64,000 nucleotides of DNA from Chryseobacterium sp. W4I1 (lineage in GTDB: Bacteria > Bacteroidota > Bacteroidia > Flavobacteriales > Weeksellaceae). The notes under the pieces were generated by a model that was not told the origin of the DNA, made no database searches, and saw nothing but the letters and a program-made list of their open reading frames with translations. Of this stretch, positions 1 to 10,202 are shown one piece after another. The stretch lies in NCBI RefSeq assembly GCF_030816115.1, contig NZ_JAUSXQ010000001.1, positions 4,445,001 through 4,509,000 on the forward strand. The letters are read 5' to 3'. The first letter of the stretch is position 1. Every line of letters begins with the position of its first letter. Position numbers and translations under genes: made by a program.

Positions 1-737
1 AAGCTGTAGGCGTTGTTTCAAAAGGAGCAAAAGCCCTTACTTTTACCAACGAAGATGCCGTAAAACTATCAAAAGAGTCTGTTGACTGGATGGACAAGAA
101 TAACCAGGTGGCAGGCCCGAAAGATCCTTATACGGTAAGGCTGAATAAGCTTTTTGGAAAGCACAAATCACAGGATGGACTTGCTCTGAACTATAAAGTC
201 TATAAAGTGAAGGATATCAATGCTTTTGCTTGTGCAGACGGAAGTGTTCGTGTTTTTTCTTCGTTAATGGATATCATGACGGATGACGAATTATTAGCAG
301 TAATCGGACATGAGATTGGGCACGTAAAGAATCAGGATACTAAAGATGCCATTAAATCTGCTTATCTGAAAGCAGCAGCACTAGATGCAGCATCATCTGC
401 ATCAGGAACTGTAGCTGCATTAAATGACAGTCAGGTAGGGAAAATGGCCAATGAATTTCTGGATGCTTCTCACAGCAAAAAACAGGAATCTGAAGCGGAT
501 ACTTATTCTTACGACTTTATGAAGGCTAATAACTACAATGTGGTAGGAGCATACTCCGCATTTAAAAAATTGGCATTACTTTCAGAAGGAAGTACGCAGA
601 CAGGTTTTGAAAAAATGTTCAATTCTCATCCTGACAGTGAAAAAAGAGCACAGGCAATTAAGAAAAGAGCTGAAAAAGATGGCCTATGGAAAGATCCGGG
701 AACAATTACTATTCCTAAAACGAAGCTTACCAAATAA
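1..737 (+). CDS. M48 family metalloprotease, C-terminal part (5' end outside window)
   Basis: The frame is open to the left edge, so the start codon and any signal peptide lie upstream; the ATG at 90 is probably internal. The zinc-binding HEIGH motif of M48 (HtpX/Oma1/BepA-type) peptidases is encoded at 309-323, and the third ligand is the glutamate of the downstream ESEADTYSY segment. The visible part ends with a lysine-rich tail. Family knowledge: most bacterial homologues are envelope-associated quality-control peptidases. The gene ends at a strong hairpin terminator. The family is secure from the motif pair; the substrate cannot be read from the sequence. Confidence 0.9.
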   Translation, partial: AVGVVSKGAKALTFTNEDAVKLSKESVDWMDKNNQVAGPKDPYTVRLNKLFGKHKSQDGLALNYKVYKVKDINAFACADGSVRVFSSLMDIMTDDELLAVIGHEIGHVKNQDTKDAIKSAYLKAAALDAASSASGTVAALNDSQVGKMANEFLDASHSKKQESEADTYSYDFMKANNYNVVGAYSAFKKLALLSEGSTQTGFEKMFNSHPDSEKRAQAIKKRAEKDGLWKDPGTITIPKTKLTK

Positions 738-752
738 TTTTTTATTTAAATA

Positions 753-784
753 AAAATACCCTCCAATTAATTGGAGGGTATTTT
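753..784. terminator. Bidirectional intrinsic terminator after the M48 gene
   Basis: A perfect palindrome of 16 nt per arm centred between 768 and 769, with A-rich left and T-rich right flanks. It can stop the M48 transcript, and also anything arriving from the ABC-F remnant on the other strand. Confidence 0.85.
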
Positions 785-1032
785 GTTATGGTGAATTTTA
801 ATGTCGGCTCAAAAAATTAAGCATACATTTTTTCTCTAAGTTCTTTCACTTTTTTATCAGCAAGATATTCATCATAAGTCATTTCTCTGTCGATGATTCC
901 TGTAGGAGTAAGCTCAATGATTCTGTTACAGACAGTCTGAAGCATTTCGTGGTCATGAGATGCCAATAAAAGATTTCCCTTGAAGTTAGACAATGAGTTG
1001 TTCAAAGTCGTGATACTTTCAAGATCTAAGTG
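781..1032. repeat. Direct repeat, copy 1: duplicated 3' end of the ABC-F gene
   Basis: This stretch matches 3182-3433 at a constant offset of 2401 with only five mismatches that I could count (about 98% identity). It begins at the tail of a terminator and ends abruptly inside the ABC-F coding sequence. Together with copy 2 it brackets the T9SS gene at 1333-3129. Confidence 0.93.
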
Positions 1033-1086
1033 TTGATTGCTATTCTTTAGTCTTGAAAACTTATAAACTTTGCAAATTTGCGGCAA
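817..1086 (-). pseudogene. Truncated ABC-F ATPase remnant (last ~71 codons)
   Basis: The minus-strand reading frame carries the last 71 residues of the intact ABC-F protein encoded at 3218-4840, beginning at the HLDLES segment after Walker B of the second ATPase domain, with a G-to-A substitution near the C-terminus (EYLADKK for EYLGDKK). The roughly 18 residues before it are unrelated and come from AT-rich DNA. There is no P-loop, signature or Walker B, so the fragment cannot be an ATPase. It is most simply a by-product of the duplication that flanks the T9SS gene. Confidence 0.85.
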
Positions 1087-1332
1087 AATAAAAAATAGAG
1101 TAAGATGTACTGTATAAGGTTCTGTTATTCAATTAAATAAAATTAATAACAATGTGTAGCATAGCTAATTTTATTCTAATATTTTAAATTATAAATTCAT
1201 AATATCTTACTAAAATTAATTTTTATATAATAAATTATAATGCATATGTTTGCTTTATTTATGTTAATATTGGTTAATATTTTAGTGATAATTAAAAATT
1301 TATATATTTGTATTAACTAAATAATACTAAAC
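1087..1332. other. AT-rich intergenic region with no gene
   Basis: About 246 bp of strongly AT-rich DNA between the ABC-F remnant and the T9SS gene. I see no coding frame or RNA gene. Its only readable signal is the promoter-like box just upstream of 1333. Confidence 0.6.
1281..1310 (+). promoter_or_regulatory. Candidate Bacteroidota promoter for the T9SS gene
   Basis: TATATTTG at 1303-1310 fits the Bacteroidota -7 consensus TAnnTTTG. A TTTAG at 1281-1285 lies about 17 nt upstream and is a weak -33 element. The predicted transcript would have a leader of about 15-20 nt before the ATG at 1333. Confidence 0.5.
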
Positions 1333-3129
1333 ATGAATAAAAAAAATACTGTAAGTCTCTTCTGTATGATAATAACTTTATCATTCTGCAGGATTAACGC
1401 CCAAAACTACGCACCATTAACTGTAACAAGTGGGTATAATGCTGATCTCATTGCCGAGAAAACAGGACCCGCCTCTTTGTCTACCACAGCAAGTGTAGAT
1501 AAAACTCCTGATGAATATGTATTTGTGTCAGAGGATTTTGTAAGTCCATCAGGTATTTCTCCTATTGTGGGATTGCCAACGTCAGGAGTGGTTGATGAAA
1601 TCTATACTCCGGGTCTTTTCTATCAGCTGGCTCCTTATAATGGAAATAATGCGTTGAAATTAAGTAATGTGGGAGATTCGGGAGTTATTAGTTTTAGTAC
1701 AACTCCCCGCGCAAAAAAATTATTCCTGTTGGTGGTAACAGGGGCCAATGAGCCTTTTTCACCTGCAGAAAAAGGAATGGCTTATGCTGATGTCATTGTT
1801 AATTTTACAGACGGAACCAGCCAGGCATTTATTAGCAATTTTGTTGATGACTGGTGGGGAGGGGCGTGGAAGCTGGTTGCAAAAGCACAATCAAAAGTAA
1901 GCAGGGTCTCGGATCTTATTAAAAATAACCCGGAATTACCTAGATTTTTTCACTTAGATCTGTCTTTAAGTCCGGAAAATCAGGTAAAGAACATTTTAAA
2001 TATTTCAGTGACGAAATCGCCAAGTCCTCCGGGAAGCATCGAGGGGAATTTATGCGTTTTTGGTGTTTCTCATGAAGTTTCCAATGGTTGTGTAGCACCG
2101 CCTGCTATCACGGCTGGAAACGTAACGACCAACTCTGCCACAGTTTCTTGGAGTGCTGTTGCGGGCGCTTCTTCATATGAGCTTTACGTAAGTAACTCTT
2201 ATATTGCCCCTACTCCGTCTGATCCTCCTACAGATCCTGGTATAACGGGGACTTCAAAAGATTTGATCAATTTATCTCCAGGAATTCCTTATTATGTATG
2301 GGTTAGAACAAGCTGTTCTCCAGGGATTGTGAGCGAATGGAGCCAGGTCAGTACCAGTTTTTCGACACCATGTCTCGCAGCAAACGTGCCTTATACTGAA
2401 GATTTTGAAAACTACATCTTCCCTTTCCTTCCGCAATGTATATCACAGCAGAAAATAAATTTACAGGGAAATGATTGGAGTGCTGGTAGTGGCTATCTAG
2501 GATTTGGAGGTCTCAATACTAATGTGGCTAGTCTCCAGGCAGGATTTTATTTCAATGCTAACACATGGTTGTATACTTCAGGTATCAGCCTGGAAGCAGG
2601 CAAAAACTATACTTTTACTTTTGATTATGTTAATTCCGGATCTCCTCAAAGTTTTAAGGTAGCTTATGGTACTTCGCCTGTAAATACAGCGATGACAAAT
2701 CTTATCCAGGATTATCCTAATATAAATCTGAGCGCTTATGCATCGGCATCCTTTACGATTACCCCCGCTACAACCGGTGTCTATTATTTTGGGTTTAATG
2801 TTTATACCCCGGGTACCCCAACAGGTCCTTTGGGGCTTATGGTTCTGGATAATATAGAACTGACCACCGCAACTTTATCTACTTTAGATCATCAGCTATC
2901 TGGAAATAATATCAAATTTTATCCAAATCCGACCAGTGATTATCTGTATGTAAAAAATAACAATAAAACAGCAGAAATGAAGGTTTTGGATATATCTGGT
3001 AAGTTGGTTTTGTCTTTCAAAAAACCGGAAGAAAAAATAGACGTTTCCAAATTGGCAAAAGGAACTTATATTTTGTCCGTTAGCAATTCCGATGGAACTT
3101 CGTCAGCATTCAAGTTTATAAAGAAATAA
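1333..3129 (+). CDS. Secreted fibronectin type III protein with T9SS type A sorting domain
   Basis: 598 residues. An N-terminal signal peptide (hydrophobic stretch ending INAQN, residues 1-25) is followed by a region of unknown fold, a fibronectin type III domain at about 250-345 (TNSATVSWSAVAGASSYEL), an adhesin-like domain opening with the TEDFE motif common in secreted flavobacterial proteins (about 350-510), and a C-terminal domain (about 520-598) starting FYPNPTSDYLYV and ending GTYILSVSNSDG...FKFIKK. That last domain is the type A sorting signal of the type IX secretion system, which directs proteins across the outer membrane to the surface or medium. An adhesive role is inferred. The gene is alone between two terminators and lies exactly inside the duplicated ABC-F fragments, suggesting separate acquisition. 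Confidence 0.88.
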   Translation: MNKKNTVSLFCMIITLSFCRINAQNYAPLTVTSGYNADLIAEKTGPASLSTTASVDKTPDEYVFVSEDFVSPSGISPIVGLPTSGVVDEIYTPGLFYQLAPYNGNNALKLSNVGDSGVISFSTTPRAKKLFLLVVTGANEPFSPAEKGMAYADVIVNFTDGTSQAFISNFVDDWWGGAWKLVAKAQSKVSRVSDLIKNNPELPRFFHLDLSLSPENQVKNILNISVTKSPSPPGSIEGNLCVFGVSHEVSNGCVAPPAITAGNVTTNSATVSWSAVAGASSYELYVSNSYIAPTPSDPPTDPGITGTSKDLINLSPGIPYYVWVRTSCSPGIVSEWSQVSTSFSTPCLAANVPYTEDFENYIFPFLPQCISQQKINLQGNDWSAGSGYLGFGGLNTNVASLQAGFYFNANTWLYTSGISLEAGKNYTFTFDYVNSGSPQSFKVAYGTSPVNTAMTNLIQDYPNINLSAYASASFTITPATTGVYYFGFNVYTPGTPTGPLGLMVLDNIELTTATLSTLDHQLSGNNIKFYPNPTSDYLYVKNNNKTAEMKVLDISGKLVLSFKKPEEKIDVSKLAKGTYILSVSNSDGTSSAFKFIKK

Positions 3130-3147
3130 ACAATAATACCTCTAATA

Positions 3148-3181
3148 AAAAAGAGGCTGTCTCACTTTTGAGACAGCCTCT

Positions 3182-3186
<5 letters not shown>
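3148..3186. terminator. Bidirectional terminator between the T9SS gene and the ABC-F gene
   Basis: A 12-bp GC-rich stem (3153-3164 with 3169-3180) and a 4-nt loop, with an A-run before and a T-run after. It serves both convergent genes. Confidence 0.9.
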
Positions 3187-4912
<1,726 letters not shown>

Positions 4913-5032
4913 TTAAATATGAGGTATTTTTTCTATATTTCATTAATGAAAATAAAATATTAAGGAGTCCCTGAATAGTAAATTTAATGAAGAATTAAAT
5001 TCCTTAATTAAATAATCACACGAATTTTTAAA

Positions 5033-5491
5033 ATGAAAATCGAAAAAACAGTTAGTATATTAAACAGAAGAGCTCGTTTTGAGTATGAAATCCTTGAAGA
5101 ATTTGAAGCGGGGATGGTTTTAACGGGTACAGAAATAAAATCTTTACGTTCGTCCAAAGCATCCATTACAGAATCCTTCTGTCAGTTTATTGATGGGGAA
5201 TTATACATTATAAATATGATGATTGATGAGTATAAATTGGGCACTTTTTATAATCACAAGACAAAAAGGGAACGGAAATTGCTGTTGCACAAAAAAGAAT
5301 TGCAAAAACTTGAAAAAAAGTTAAAGGATGCAGGTAATACTATTATACCTCTAAAATTATATATCACCGATAAGGGTAAGGCGAAAGTCCTGATTTCCCT
5401 TGCCAGAGGGAAAAAACTCTTTGATAAAAGGGAAGCGATAAAAGATAGAGAAAATAAACGTAACCTGGACAGAATATTAAAGAAAAGTTAA
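5033..5491 (+). CDS. smpB: SsrA-binding protein SmpB
   Basis: 152 residues, the normal length for SmpB, the partner of tmRNA in trans-translation, which frees stalled ribosomes and tags the unfinished peptide. Family features visible include the N-terminal NRRARFEYEI, EAGMVLTGTEIKSLR, and the basic C-terminal tail (GKKLFDKREAIKDRENKR), the part that enters the decoding centre. The gene stands alone between the divergently oriented ABC-F gene and the OmpA-family gene. The tmRNA gene itself is not in this window. About 190 bp of AT-rich DNA precede it without a clear promoter. Confidence 0.96.
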   Translation: MKIEKTVSILNRRARFEYEILEEFEAGMVLTGTEIKSLRSSKASITESFCQFIDGELYIINMMIDEYKLGTFYNHKTKRERKLLLHKKELQKLEKKLKDAGNTIIPLKLYITDKGKAKVLISLARGKKLFDKREAIKDRENKRNLDRILKKS

Positions 5492-5507
5492 AAATCATTC
5501 AAAAAAC

Positions 5508-5539
5508 TTTGTTTATAAAGAAAAATTATATTTATTTTG
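5508..5539 (+). promoter_or_regulatory. Promoter of the OmpA-family gene
   Basis: TTTG at 5508-5511 and TTATTTTG at 5532-5539 are 20 nt apart, matching the Bacteroidota -33/-7 arrangement with one mismatch in the -7 box. The start codon follows at 5569. Confidence 0.6.
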
Positions 5540-5568
5540 CATTATCAATTATTTAATCATTTAATTCT

Positions 5569-7053
5569 ATGAAAAATCTAAAATTAGGAATTTCAGCATT
5601 GGCGCTTACTGTTGCCTCTACTGTCTTTGCGCAGACTACCAATAATCCGTGGTTAATCGGAGTTGGTGCTCACGCGGAAAACCACAAGGCAGTGCAGTCA
5701 AAGTTCAGTAACACGTTCTCTGCTAATAATTTAACGAAGACGATGTTCAATATGAACAACTTCTCTATTACACCTCCATTATCTAAATTAACAGTTGCTA
5801 GAAACATCGGTAAAGGTTTAGTTATCGACTGGCAGACTTCTGTAGGTAATGTAGACAATAAGAGATTTAACATGGGGAAAGAATTTTTCCTTATGACTGG
5901 TCTTGGTTTCCAGGCTAAAGCAGCTGGTCTTTTATGGGATGAAGAATCTTGGTTCGATCCGTATTTAAGAGTTGGTGCTAACTACCTGAGACATGATTAC
6001 ACTTCCCTTACTTTCCCTAGATATGACTACAAAGGAGAGTTAATTTCTAACGGTGATGGTGGTAACGAAAACGGTAAAGCGAATCACTTTACAGTTTCTA
6101 CAGGTGCTGGTGCTAACTTCTGGGTAACTAAGAACTTTGGTCTTGGTGTTCAGGGTGATTATGTATCAACTCCAGGTGACAAATCTACAGTTGCTAATTT
6201 CTGGCAAGCTTCTGCATCTATTCTATTTAGATTCGGAAACAGAGACAGAGATAAGGATGGTATCCTAGATAAAGATGACCTTTGTCCAGATACTCCAGGT
6301 TTACCAGAATTCCAGGGATGTCCTGATACAGACGGTGACGGAGTTCCAGATAAAGACGATCAATGTCCAGAAGTAGCTGGTCCAGTTGAAAACAACGGTT
6401 GTCCTTGGCCAGATACAGATGGTGATGGTGTTATCGATAAAGATGATGCTTGTCCTACAGTTGCAGGTCCTGCAGAAAACAACGGTTGTCCTTGGCCAGA
6501 TACAGACGGTGACGGAATCTTAGATAAAGATGACGCTTGTCCTACAGTTCCAGGTCTTCCAGAATACAACGGATGTCCTAAGCCTAAGAAACAAACGGCT
6601 ATTGAAACAACAGATGCTCTTAAAGGAATTTTCTTTGATTTCAATAAAGCGACTATCAGACCAGAATCTAGTGCTAAACTAGACAATGCTGCTAAAATCA
6701 TCAAAACTGATGGTGGTAACTACCTAGTTGAAGGTCAAACTGATGCTAAAGGTGCTGCAGAATACAACTTGAAACTTTCTAGACAAAGAGCTGCTTCAGT
6801 AGTAAGTGCTTTAGAAGCTAGAGGAGTTGATGTAAGTGCACTTAAATCAATCGGTGTTGGTGAAACTAAAGCTACAGTTTCTGAAAAAGCTTCTGATGCT
6901 GAAAGACAAGCTGATAGAAAAGTAGTTGTAACTGCTGTTGAAGATGCTAACGAGTGGAACGCAATCAAGAAAAAAGATTACGAAGATGCTCCAGTGAAAA
7001 AAGCTACTAAAAAAGCTCCGGCTAAGAAAAAAGTAGTTAAAAAGAAAAAATAA
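5569..7053 (+). CDS. OmpA family outer membrane protein with thrombospondin type 3 repeats
   Basis: 494 residues. Signal peptide (about 1-21, ending VFAQ), a probable outer membrane beta-barrel (about 23-225), four calcium-binding TSP3-type repeats rich in DTDGDG and DKDD (about 226-340), an OmpA-like peptidoglycan-binding domain (about 350-455, with FFDFNKATI and LSRQRAASVVSAL), and a lysine-rich tail (last 18 residues almost only K, A, P, V and T). Family knowledge: such proteins tie the outer membrane to peptidoglycan and are usually abundant. Codon choice looks uniform and the gene has its own promoter and terminator, in line with high expression. The basic tail after the OmpA domain is less usual. 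Confidence 0.93.
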   Translation: MKNLKLGISALALTVASTVFAQTTNNPWLIGVGAHAENHKAVQSKFSNTFSANNLTKTMFNMNNFSITPPLSKLTVARNIGKGLVIDWQTSVGNVDNKRFNMGKEFFLMTGLGFQAKAAGLLWDEESWFDPYLRVGANYLRHDYTSLTFPRYDYKGELISNGDGGNENGKANHFTVSTGAGANFWVTKNFGLGVQGDYVSTPGDKSTVANFWQASASILFRFGNRDRDKDGILDKDDLCPDTPGLPEFQGCPDTDGDGVPDKDDQCPEVAGPVENNGCPWPDTDGDGVIDKDDACPTVAGPAENNGCPWPDTDGDGILDKDDACPTVPGLPEYNGCPKPKKQTAIETTDALKGIFFDFNKATIRPESSAKLDNAAKIIKTDGGNYLVEGQTDAKGAAEYNLKLSRQRAASVVSALEARGVDVSALKSIGVGETKATVSEKASDAERQADRKVVVTAVEDANEWNAIKKKDYEDAPVKKATKKAPAKKKVVKKKK

Positions 7054-7071
7054 TTAATTTTTCTAAATAAT

Positions 7072-7106
7072 AAATACCTCCAATTTTTTGGGGGTATTTT
7101 TTTTTT
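7072..7106 (+). terminator. Terminator of the OmpA-family gene
   Basis: An 8-bp stem (7074-7081 with 7090-7097, one G-T pair) followed by a long T-run. Confidence 0.85.
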
Positions 7107-7119
7107 GTTGACTTTTAAT

Positions 7120-7127
7120 TAATTTTG
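7120..7127 (+). promoter_or_regulatory. -7 promoter box for yebC
   Basis: TAATTTTG matches TAnnTTTG exactly and lies 20 nt before the ATG at 7148. Candidate TTG elements upstream are not at the usual spacing. Confidence 0.45.
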
Positions 7128-7147
7128 TTGAAAATTTAAAAATAAAA

Positions 7148-7888
7148 ATGGGAAGAGCATTTGAATATAGAAAAGCTTCTAAAATGGCCAGATGGGATAA
7201 AATGGCCAAAACTTTCTCTAAAATTGGAAAAGATATTGCACTGGCAGTAAAAGCAGGAGGAACAGATCCTGAAGCCAACCCGGCTTTAAGAAGATGCATC
7301 CAGAATGCAAAAGGGGCCAATATGCCTAAAGATAACGTAGAAAGAGCCATCAAAAAAGCAGGTGGTGCTGATGCTGAGAACTATGAAGAAATTACCTACG
7401 AAGGATATGGACAGGGTGGTGTAGCATTTTTCGTAGAATGTACAACCAACAACCCAACAAGAACTGTAGCGAATGTAAGAGCGATCTTCAATAAATTTGA
7501 TGGAAATTTGGGTAAGAATGGAGAACTTGCATTTATCTTCGATAGAAAAGGAATTTTCACGCTTGATTTGTCTCAAATCAAAATGGATTGGGATGATTTT
7601 GAAATGGAAATGATTGATGGAGGTGCGGAAGATGTGGAAAAAGATGAAGATGAGGTAATGATCACCACTGCTTTTGAAGACTTTGGATCATTATCACACA
7701 AATTGGATGAGTTGAAAATTGAAGCAAAAAGTGCAGAACTTCAAAGAATTCCTAATAACATAAAGGAAGTAAATGAAGATCAGTTCAAAGCGAATATGAA
7801 GATGCTTGAGCGTTTTGAAGATGACGACGACGTTCAGAACGTTTACCACAACATGGAAATTTCTGAAGAGCTAATGAACTCACTATAA
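7148..7888 (+). CDS. yebC: YebC/PmpR family DNA-binding regulatory protein
   Basis: 246 residues, full length for the family. The conserved N-terminal region (MGRAFEYRKASKMARWDKMAK), the DPEANPALRRCIQNAKGANMPKDNVERAIKKA segment, the YEEITYEGYGQGGVAF motif and the acidic C-terminal third are all present. YebC proteins are described as transcriptional regulators and, in more recent work, as translation factors that help ribosomes through difficult stretches; the sequence does not decide which applies here. It is a single-gene unit between the OmpA terminator and the metallophosphoesterase gene. Confidence 0.95.
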   Translation: MGRAFEYRKASKMARWDKMAKTFSKIGKDIALAVKAGGTDPEANPALRRCIQNAKGANMPKDNVERAIKKAGGADAENYEEITYEGYGQGGVAFFVECTTNNPTRTVANVRAIFNKFDGNLGKNGELAFIFDRKGIFTLDLSQIKMDWDDFEMEMIDGGAEDVEKDEDEVMITTAFEDFGSLSHKLDELKIEAKSAELQRIPNNIKEVNEDQFKANMKMLERFEDDDDVQNVYHNMEISEELMNSL

Positions 7889-7943
7889 AATAATATAGCA
7901 TTCATATACAGTTAACTTTCAATTAGTTTCTTTGTATAAAACT

Positions 7944-8768
7944 ATGAAAAGAAACGTTGAATTAGTTGTGATATCGGATGTTCATTTGGGAACTTATGGA
8001 TGTAAGGCTAAAGAGCTGTTGAGATACCTTAATTCTATCCAGCCTAAAACACTGGTTTTGAATGGTGATATTATTGATATCTGGCAGTTCAAAAAGTCTT
8101 ACTTCCCTAAACCTCATTTGAAAGTCATCAAGAAGATCCTTTCATTGGCGACTAAAAATACAGAAGTGTATTATATTACAGGAAATCATGATGAGATGTT
8201 CCGTAAGTTTACAGACTTTGAACTGGGAAAACTAAAAGTCTGCAATAAGATTTGTCTGAATATAGACCAAAAGAAAACGTGGATATTTCATGGAGATGTT
8301 TTTGATGCATCCGTTCAGCATTCAAAGTGGATCGCTAAGTTAGGGGGAAAAGGATATGATCTTCTCATTGTAATCAATAATGTTGTCAATTGGTTTCTGG
8401 AGAAAATGGGCAGAGAAAAATACTCATTTTCGAAAAAAATAAAAAATAATGTAAAAAAAGCGGTAAAGTATATAGGTGACTTTGAACTTACTGCTTCTGA
8501 ACTAGCTATAGACAATCATTATGACTACGTGGTATGCGGGCATATTCATCAGCCTCAGATCCGTGAAGTGATCAATAAAAAAGGATCGTGCACCTATCTG
8601 AATTCCGGGGACTGGATTGAAAACCTGACCGCACTGGAATACCATGATAAGGAATGGAAAATATTTTATTACGACGATCACAAAGATTCACTTAAAGATG
8701 ATGAGGCAGAAGAGATCACGGATATGGACAACTCTGAACTTCTGAAAATAGTAACTAATTTCTCTTAA
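7944..8768 (+). CDS. Metallophosphoesterase, UDP-2,3-diacylglucosamine diphosphatase-like
   Basis: 274 residues from the ATG at 7944; a TTG at 7932 is in frame but less likely. The calcineurin-like metal-binding motifs occur in order: SDVHLG, NGDIIDIWQ, GNHDE, HGD and CGHIHQPQ. The GDIIDIW form and the overall length resemble the LpxH-like branch that cleaves UDP-2,3-diacylglucosamine in lipid A synthesis, but flavobacteria have several such paralogs, so the substrate is inference. No signal peptide is seen. The stop codon abuts the ATG of the next gene, so the two are almost surely co-translated and may act on the same glycolipid. Confidence 0.85.
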   Translation: MKRNVELVVISDVHLGTYGCKAKELLRYLNSIQPKTLVLNGDIIDIWQFKKSYFPKPHLKVIKKILSLATKNTEVYYITGNHDEMFRKFTDFELGKLKVCNKICLNIDQKKTWIFHGDVFDASVQHSKWIAKLGGKGYDLLIVINNVVNWFLEKMGREKYSFSKKIKNNVKKAVKYIGDFELTASELAIDNHYDYVVCGHIHQPQIREVINKKGSCTYLNSGDWIENLTALEYHDKEWKIFYYDDHKDSLKDDEAEEITDMDNSELLKIVTNFS

Positions 8769-9740
8769 ATGAAAGTTCTGTATGCATTTCAAGGAACCGG
8801 GAACGGACACGTTGCCAGAGCACAGGAAATTATTCCTATTCTCAAAAAATATGCTTCCGTCGACACACTGATCAGCGGTCATCAGTCACAATTAAAGGCT
8901 GATTTTGACCTCAACTTCCAATACAGAGGTATTTCCCTGCTTTATAACAAAACAGGCGGTTTATCCTACCGTAAAACCTTTACTGAAAATAAATTCCTTG
9001 AAGCTACAAAAACAATCAGAGAATTGGAGCTTTCCCAATATGACCTGATCATTAATGATTATGAGCCTCTGACCGGATGGGCTGCCAAACTGAAAAAATT
9101 ACCACTGATTGAGCTAAGTCATCAGGCTTCCATGAGTTTTGCAGAAACACCAAAACCGGAAAAGAAAGACTTTCTTGGGGAACTGATCTTAAAATACTAC
9201 GTTCCCAGCGAAAGAAAGATTGGTTTTCATTTTGAAAATTATCATCCCCAAATTAAGAAGCCGGTCATCAGGCATAAGATCAGAAATCTTAATCCGGATA
9301 AAAGAGGGTATTATTTGGTTTATCTTCCAAGTTTTGCAGACGAAAATATCATCAAAGTTTTAAAACAGATTCCTGTACAATGGAAAGTATTCTCAAAATA
9401 CAGTAAAGTACAGGTTAAAGTAAAAAATGTAGAAATTTTCCCTATCGATGAAACACAATATCTGAAATGCTTTGAAAGCTGTGACGGACTGCTGTGCAAT
9501 GCCGGCTTCGAATCTCCTGCAGAAGCACTCTTCATGGATAAGAAACTCTTTGTAATCCCTATCCATAATCAATATGAGCAGGAATGCAATGCCAGCGCCC
9601 TACATCTTATGGGAATCCCGAATTCTAAAGTTTTAAAAGTTCAGGAAATCATGGATTGGGTTGCTTCAGATCATCATCTGAAAGTAGATTATCCGGATGA
9701 TATTGAAGAGATCCTGGTGAAGGATGTTTTAATTCTTTAG
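8769..9740 (+). CDS. Glycosyltransferase of the MurG/UDP-glycosyltransferase (GT-B) type
   Basis: 323 residues. The N-terminus has the glycine-rich acceptor loop typical of GT28/MurG-like enzymes (GTGNGHVARAQE), and the C-terminal half carries the donor-binding pattern (CDGLLCNAGFESPAEALFMDKKLFVIPI...QYEQECNA). It starts on the base after the stop of the phosphoesterase gene. Its 3' end overlaps the convergent acetyltransferase gene by 12 bp. The sugar and acceptor are unknown; a lipid or cell-envelope acceptor is suggested only by the neighbour. Confidence 0.85.
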   Translation: MKVLYAFQGTGNGHVARAQEIIPILKKYASVDTLISGHQSQLKADFDLNFQYRGISLLYNKTGGLSYRKTFTENKFLEATKTIRELELSQYDLIINDYEPLTGWAAKLKKLPLIELSHQASMSFAETPKPEKKDFLGELILKYYVPSERKIGFHFENYHPQIKKPVIRHKIRNLNPDKRGYYLVYLPSFADENIIKVLKQIPVQWKVFSKYSKVQVKVKNVEIFPIDETQYLKCFESCDGLLCNAGFESPAEALFMDKKLFVIPIHNQYEQECNASALHLMGIPNSKVLKVQEIMDWVASDHHLKVDYPDDIEEILVKDVLIL

Positions 9741-10019
9741 AAATACATCATCCACATCACTCATTCTCGTCATTACAGCTCTTGCATAGGAACAGTGAGG
9801 ATATACCTTCCATTTATTTTCTCTTGCAAACTTTATAGCTTCTTCCACGAGATATTTCCCCATTCCTCTTCCCTCAAATTCCGGATGAACCAGAACGAAA
9901 GAGATAATAAATTTATTTTCTTCAGGAAAAATAGTATAAGTTAATCTTCCTACTTCTTTTATATCATTATTGAGCGTAAGAACGCCTCCGTTTCCTGATT
10001 TATTATTTTCAAATTTCAT
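9729..10019 (-). CDS. Small GNAT-fold N-acetyltransferase (Acetyltransf_CG type)
   Basis: 96 residues, the normal size of this short GNAT subfamily. The acetyl-CoA-binding stretch VHPEFEGRGMGKYLVEEAI shows the R/Q-x-x-G-x-G/A pattern, followed by the typical WKVYPHCSYARAVM segment. Substrates of the subfamily are mostly unknown. The 3' end overlaps the end of the glycosyltransferase gene by 12 bp on the opposite strand, leaving no room for an intervening terminator. Confidence 0.88.
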   Translation of the reverse strand: MKFENNKSGNGGVLTLNNDIKEVGRLTYTIFPEENKFIISFVLVHPEFEGRGMGKYLVEEAIKFARENKWKVYPHCSYARAVMTRMSDVDDVFLKN

Positions 10020-10103
10020 AATTCAAAGCTTTATTATTAAAGATACAAAAATTGCACCGACGGATAAAATGTCAATAGTGAACAGCGAAGGCAATTTTTA
10101 GAT

Positions 10104-10177
10104 TGGTGAATTTGAAGATATTTCTATTATGATAATCAAACGGCCATCTATTTGCGAAGCAAATTGACCATTCACCA
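10104..10177. repeat. Extragenic inverted repeat with a GCGAAGC mini-hairpin
   Basis: An 8-nt arm (TGGTGAAT, 10104-10111) and its complement (ATTCACCA, 10170-10177) enclose 58 nt that contain TTTGCGAAGCAAA (10151-10163), itself a 5-bp stem with a GAA loop. There is no T-run, so this does not look like a terminator. A similarly built element lies at 23424-23497. Confidence 0.6.
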
Positions 10178-10202
10178 TAGCCATGCATCAATCATAGCTT
10201 CA

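Noticed and set aside
1033..3181. Insertion sequence carrying the T9SS gene
   Set aside because: No transposase, terminal inverted repeats or short target-site duplication is present; the flanking repeats are gene fragments.
6346..6588. CRISPR-like array
   Set aside because: The regular repeats encode in-frame TSP3 calcium-binding units of the OmpA protein.
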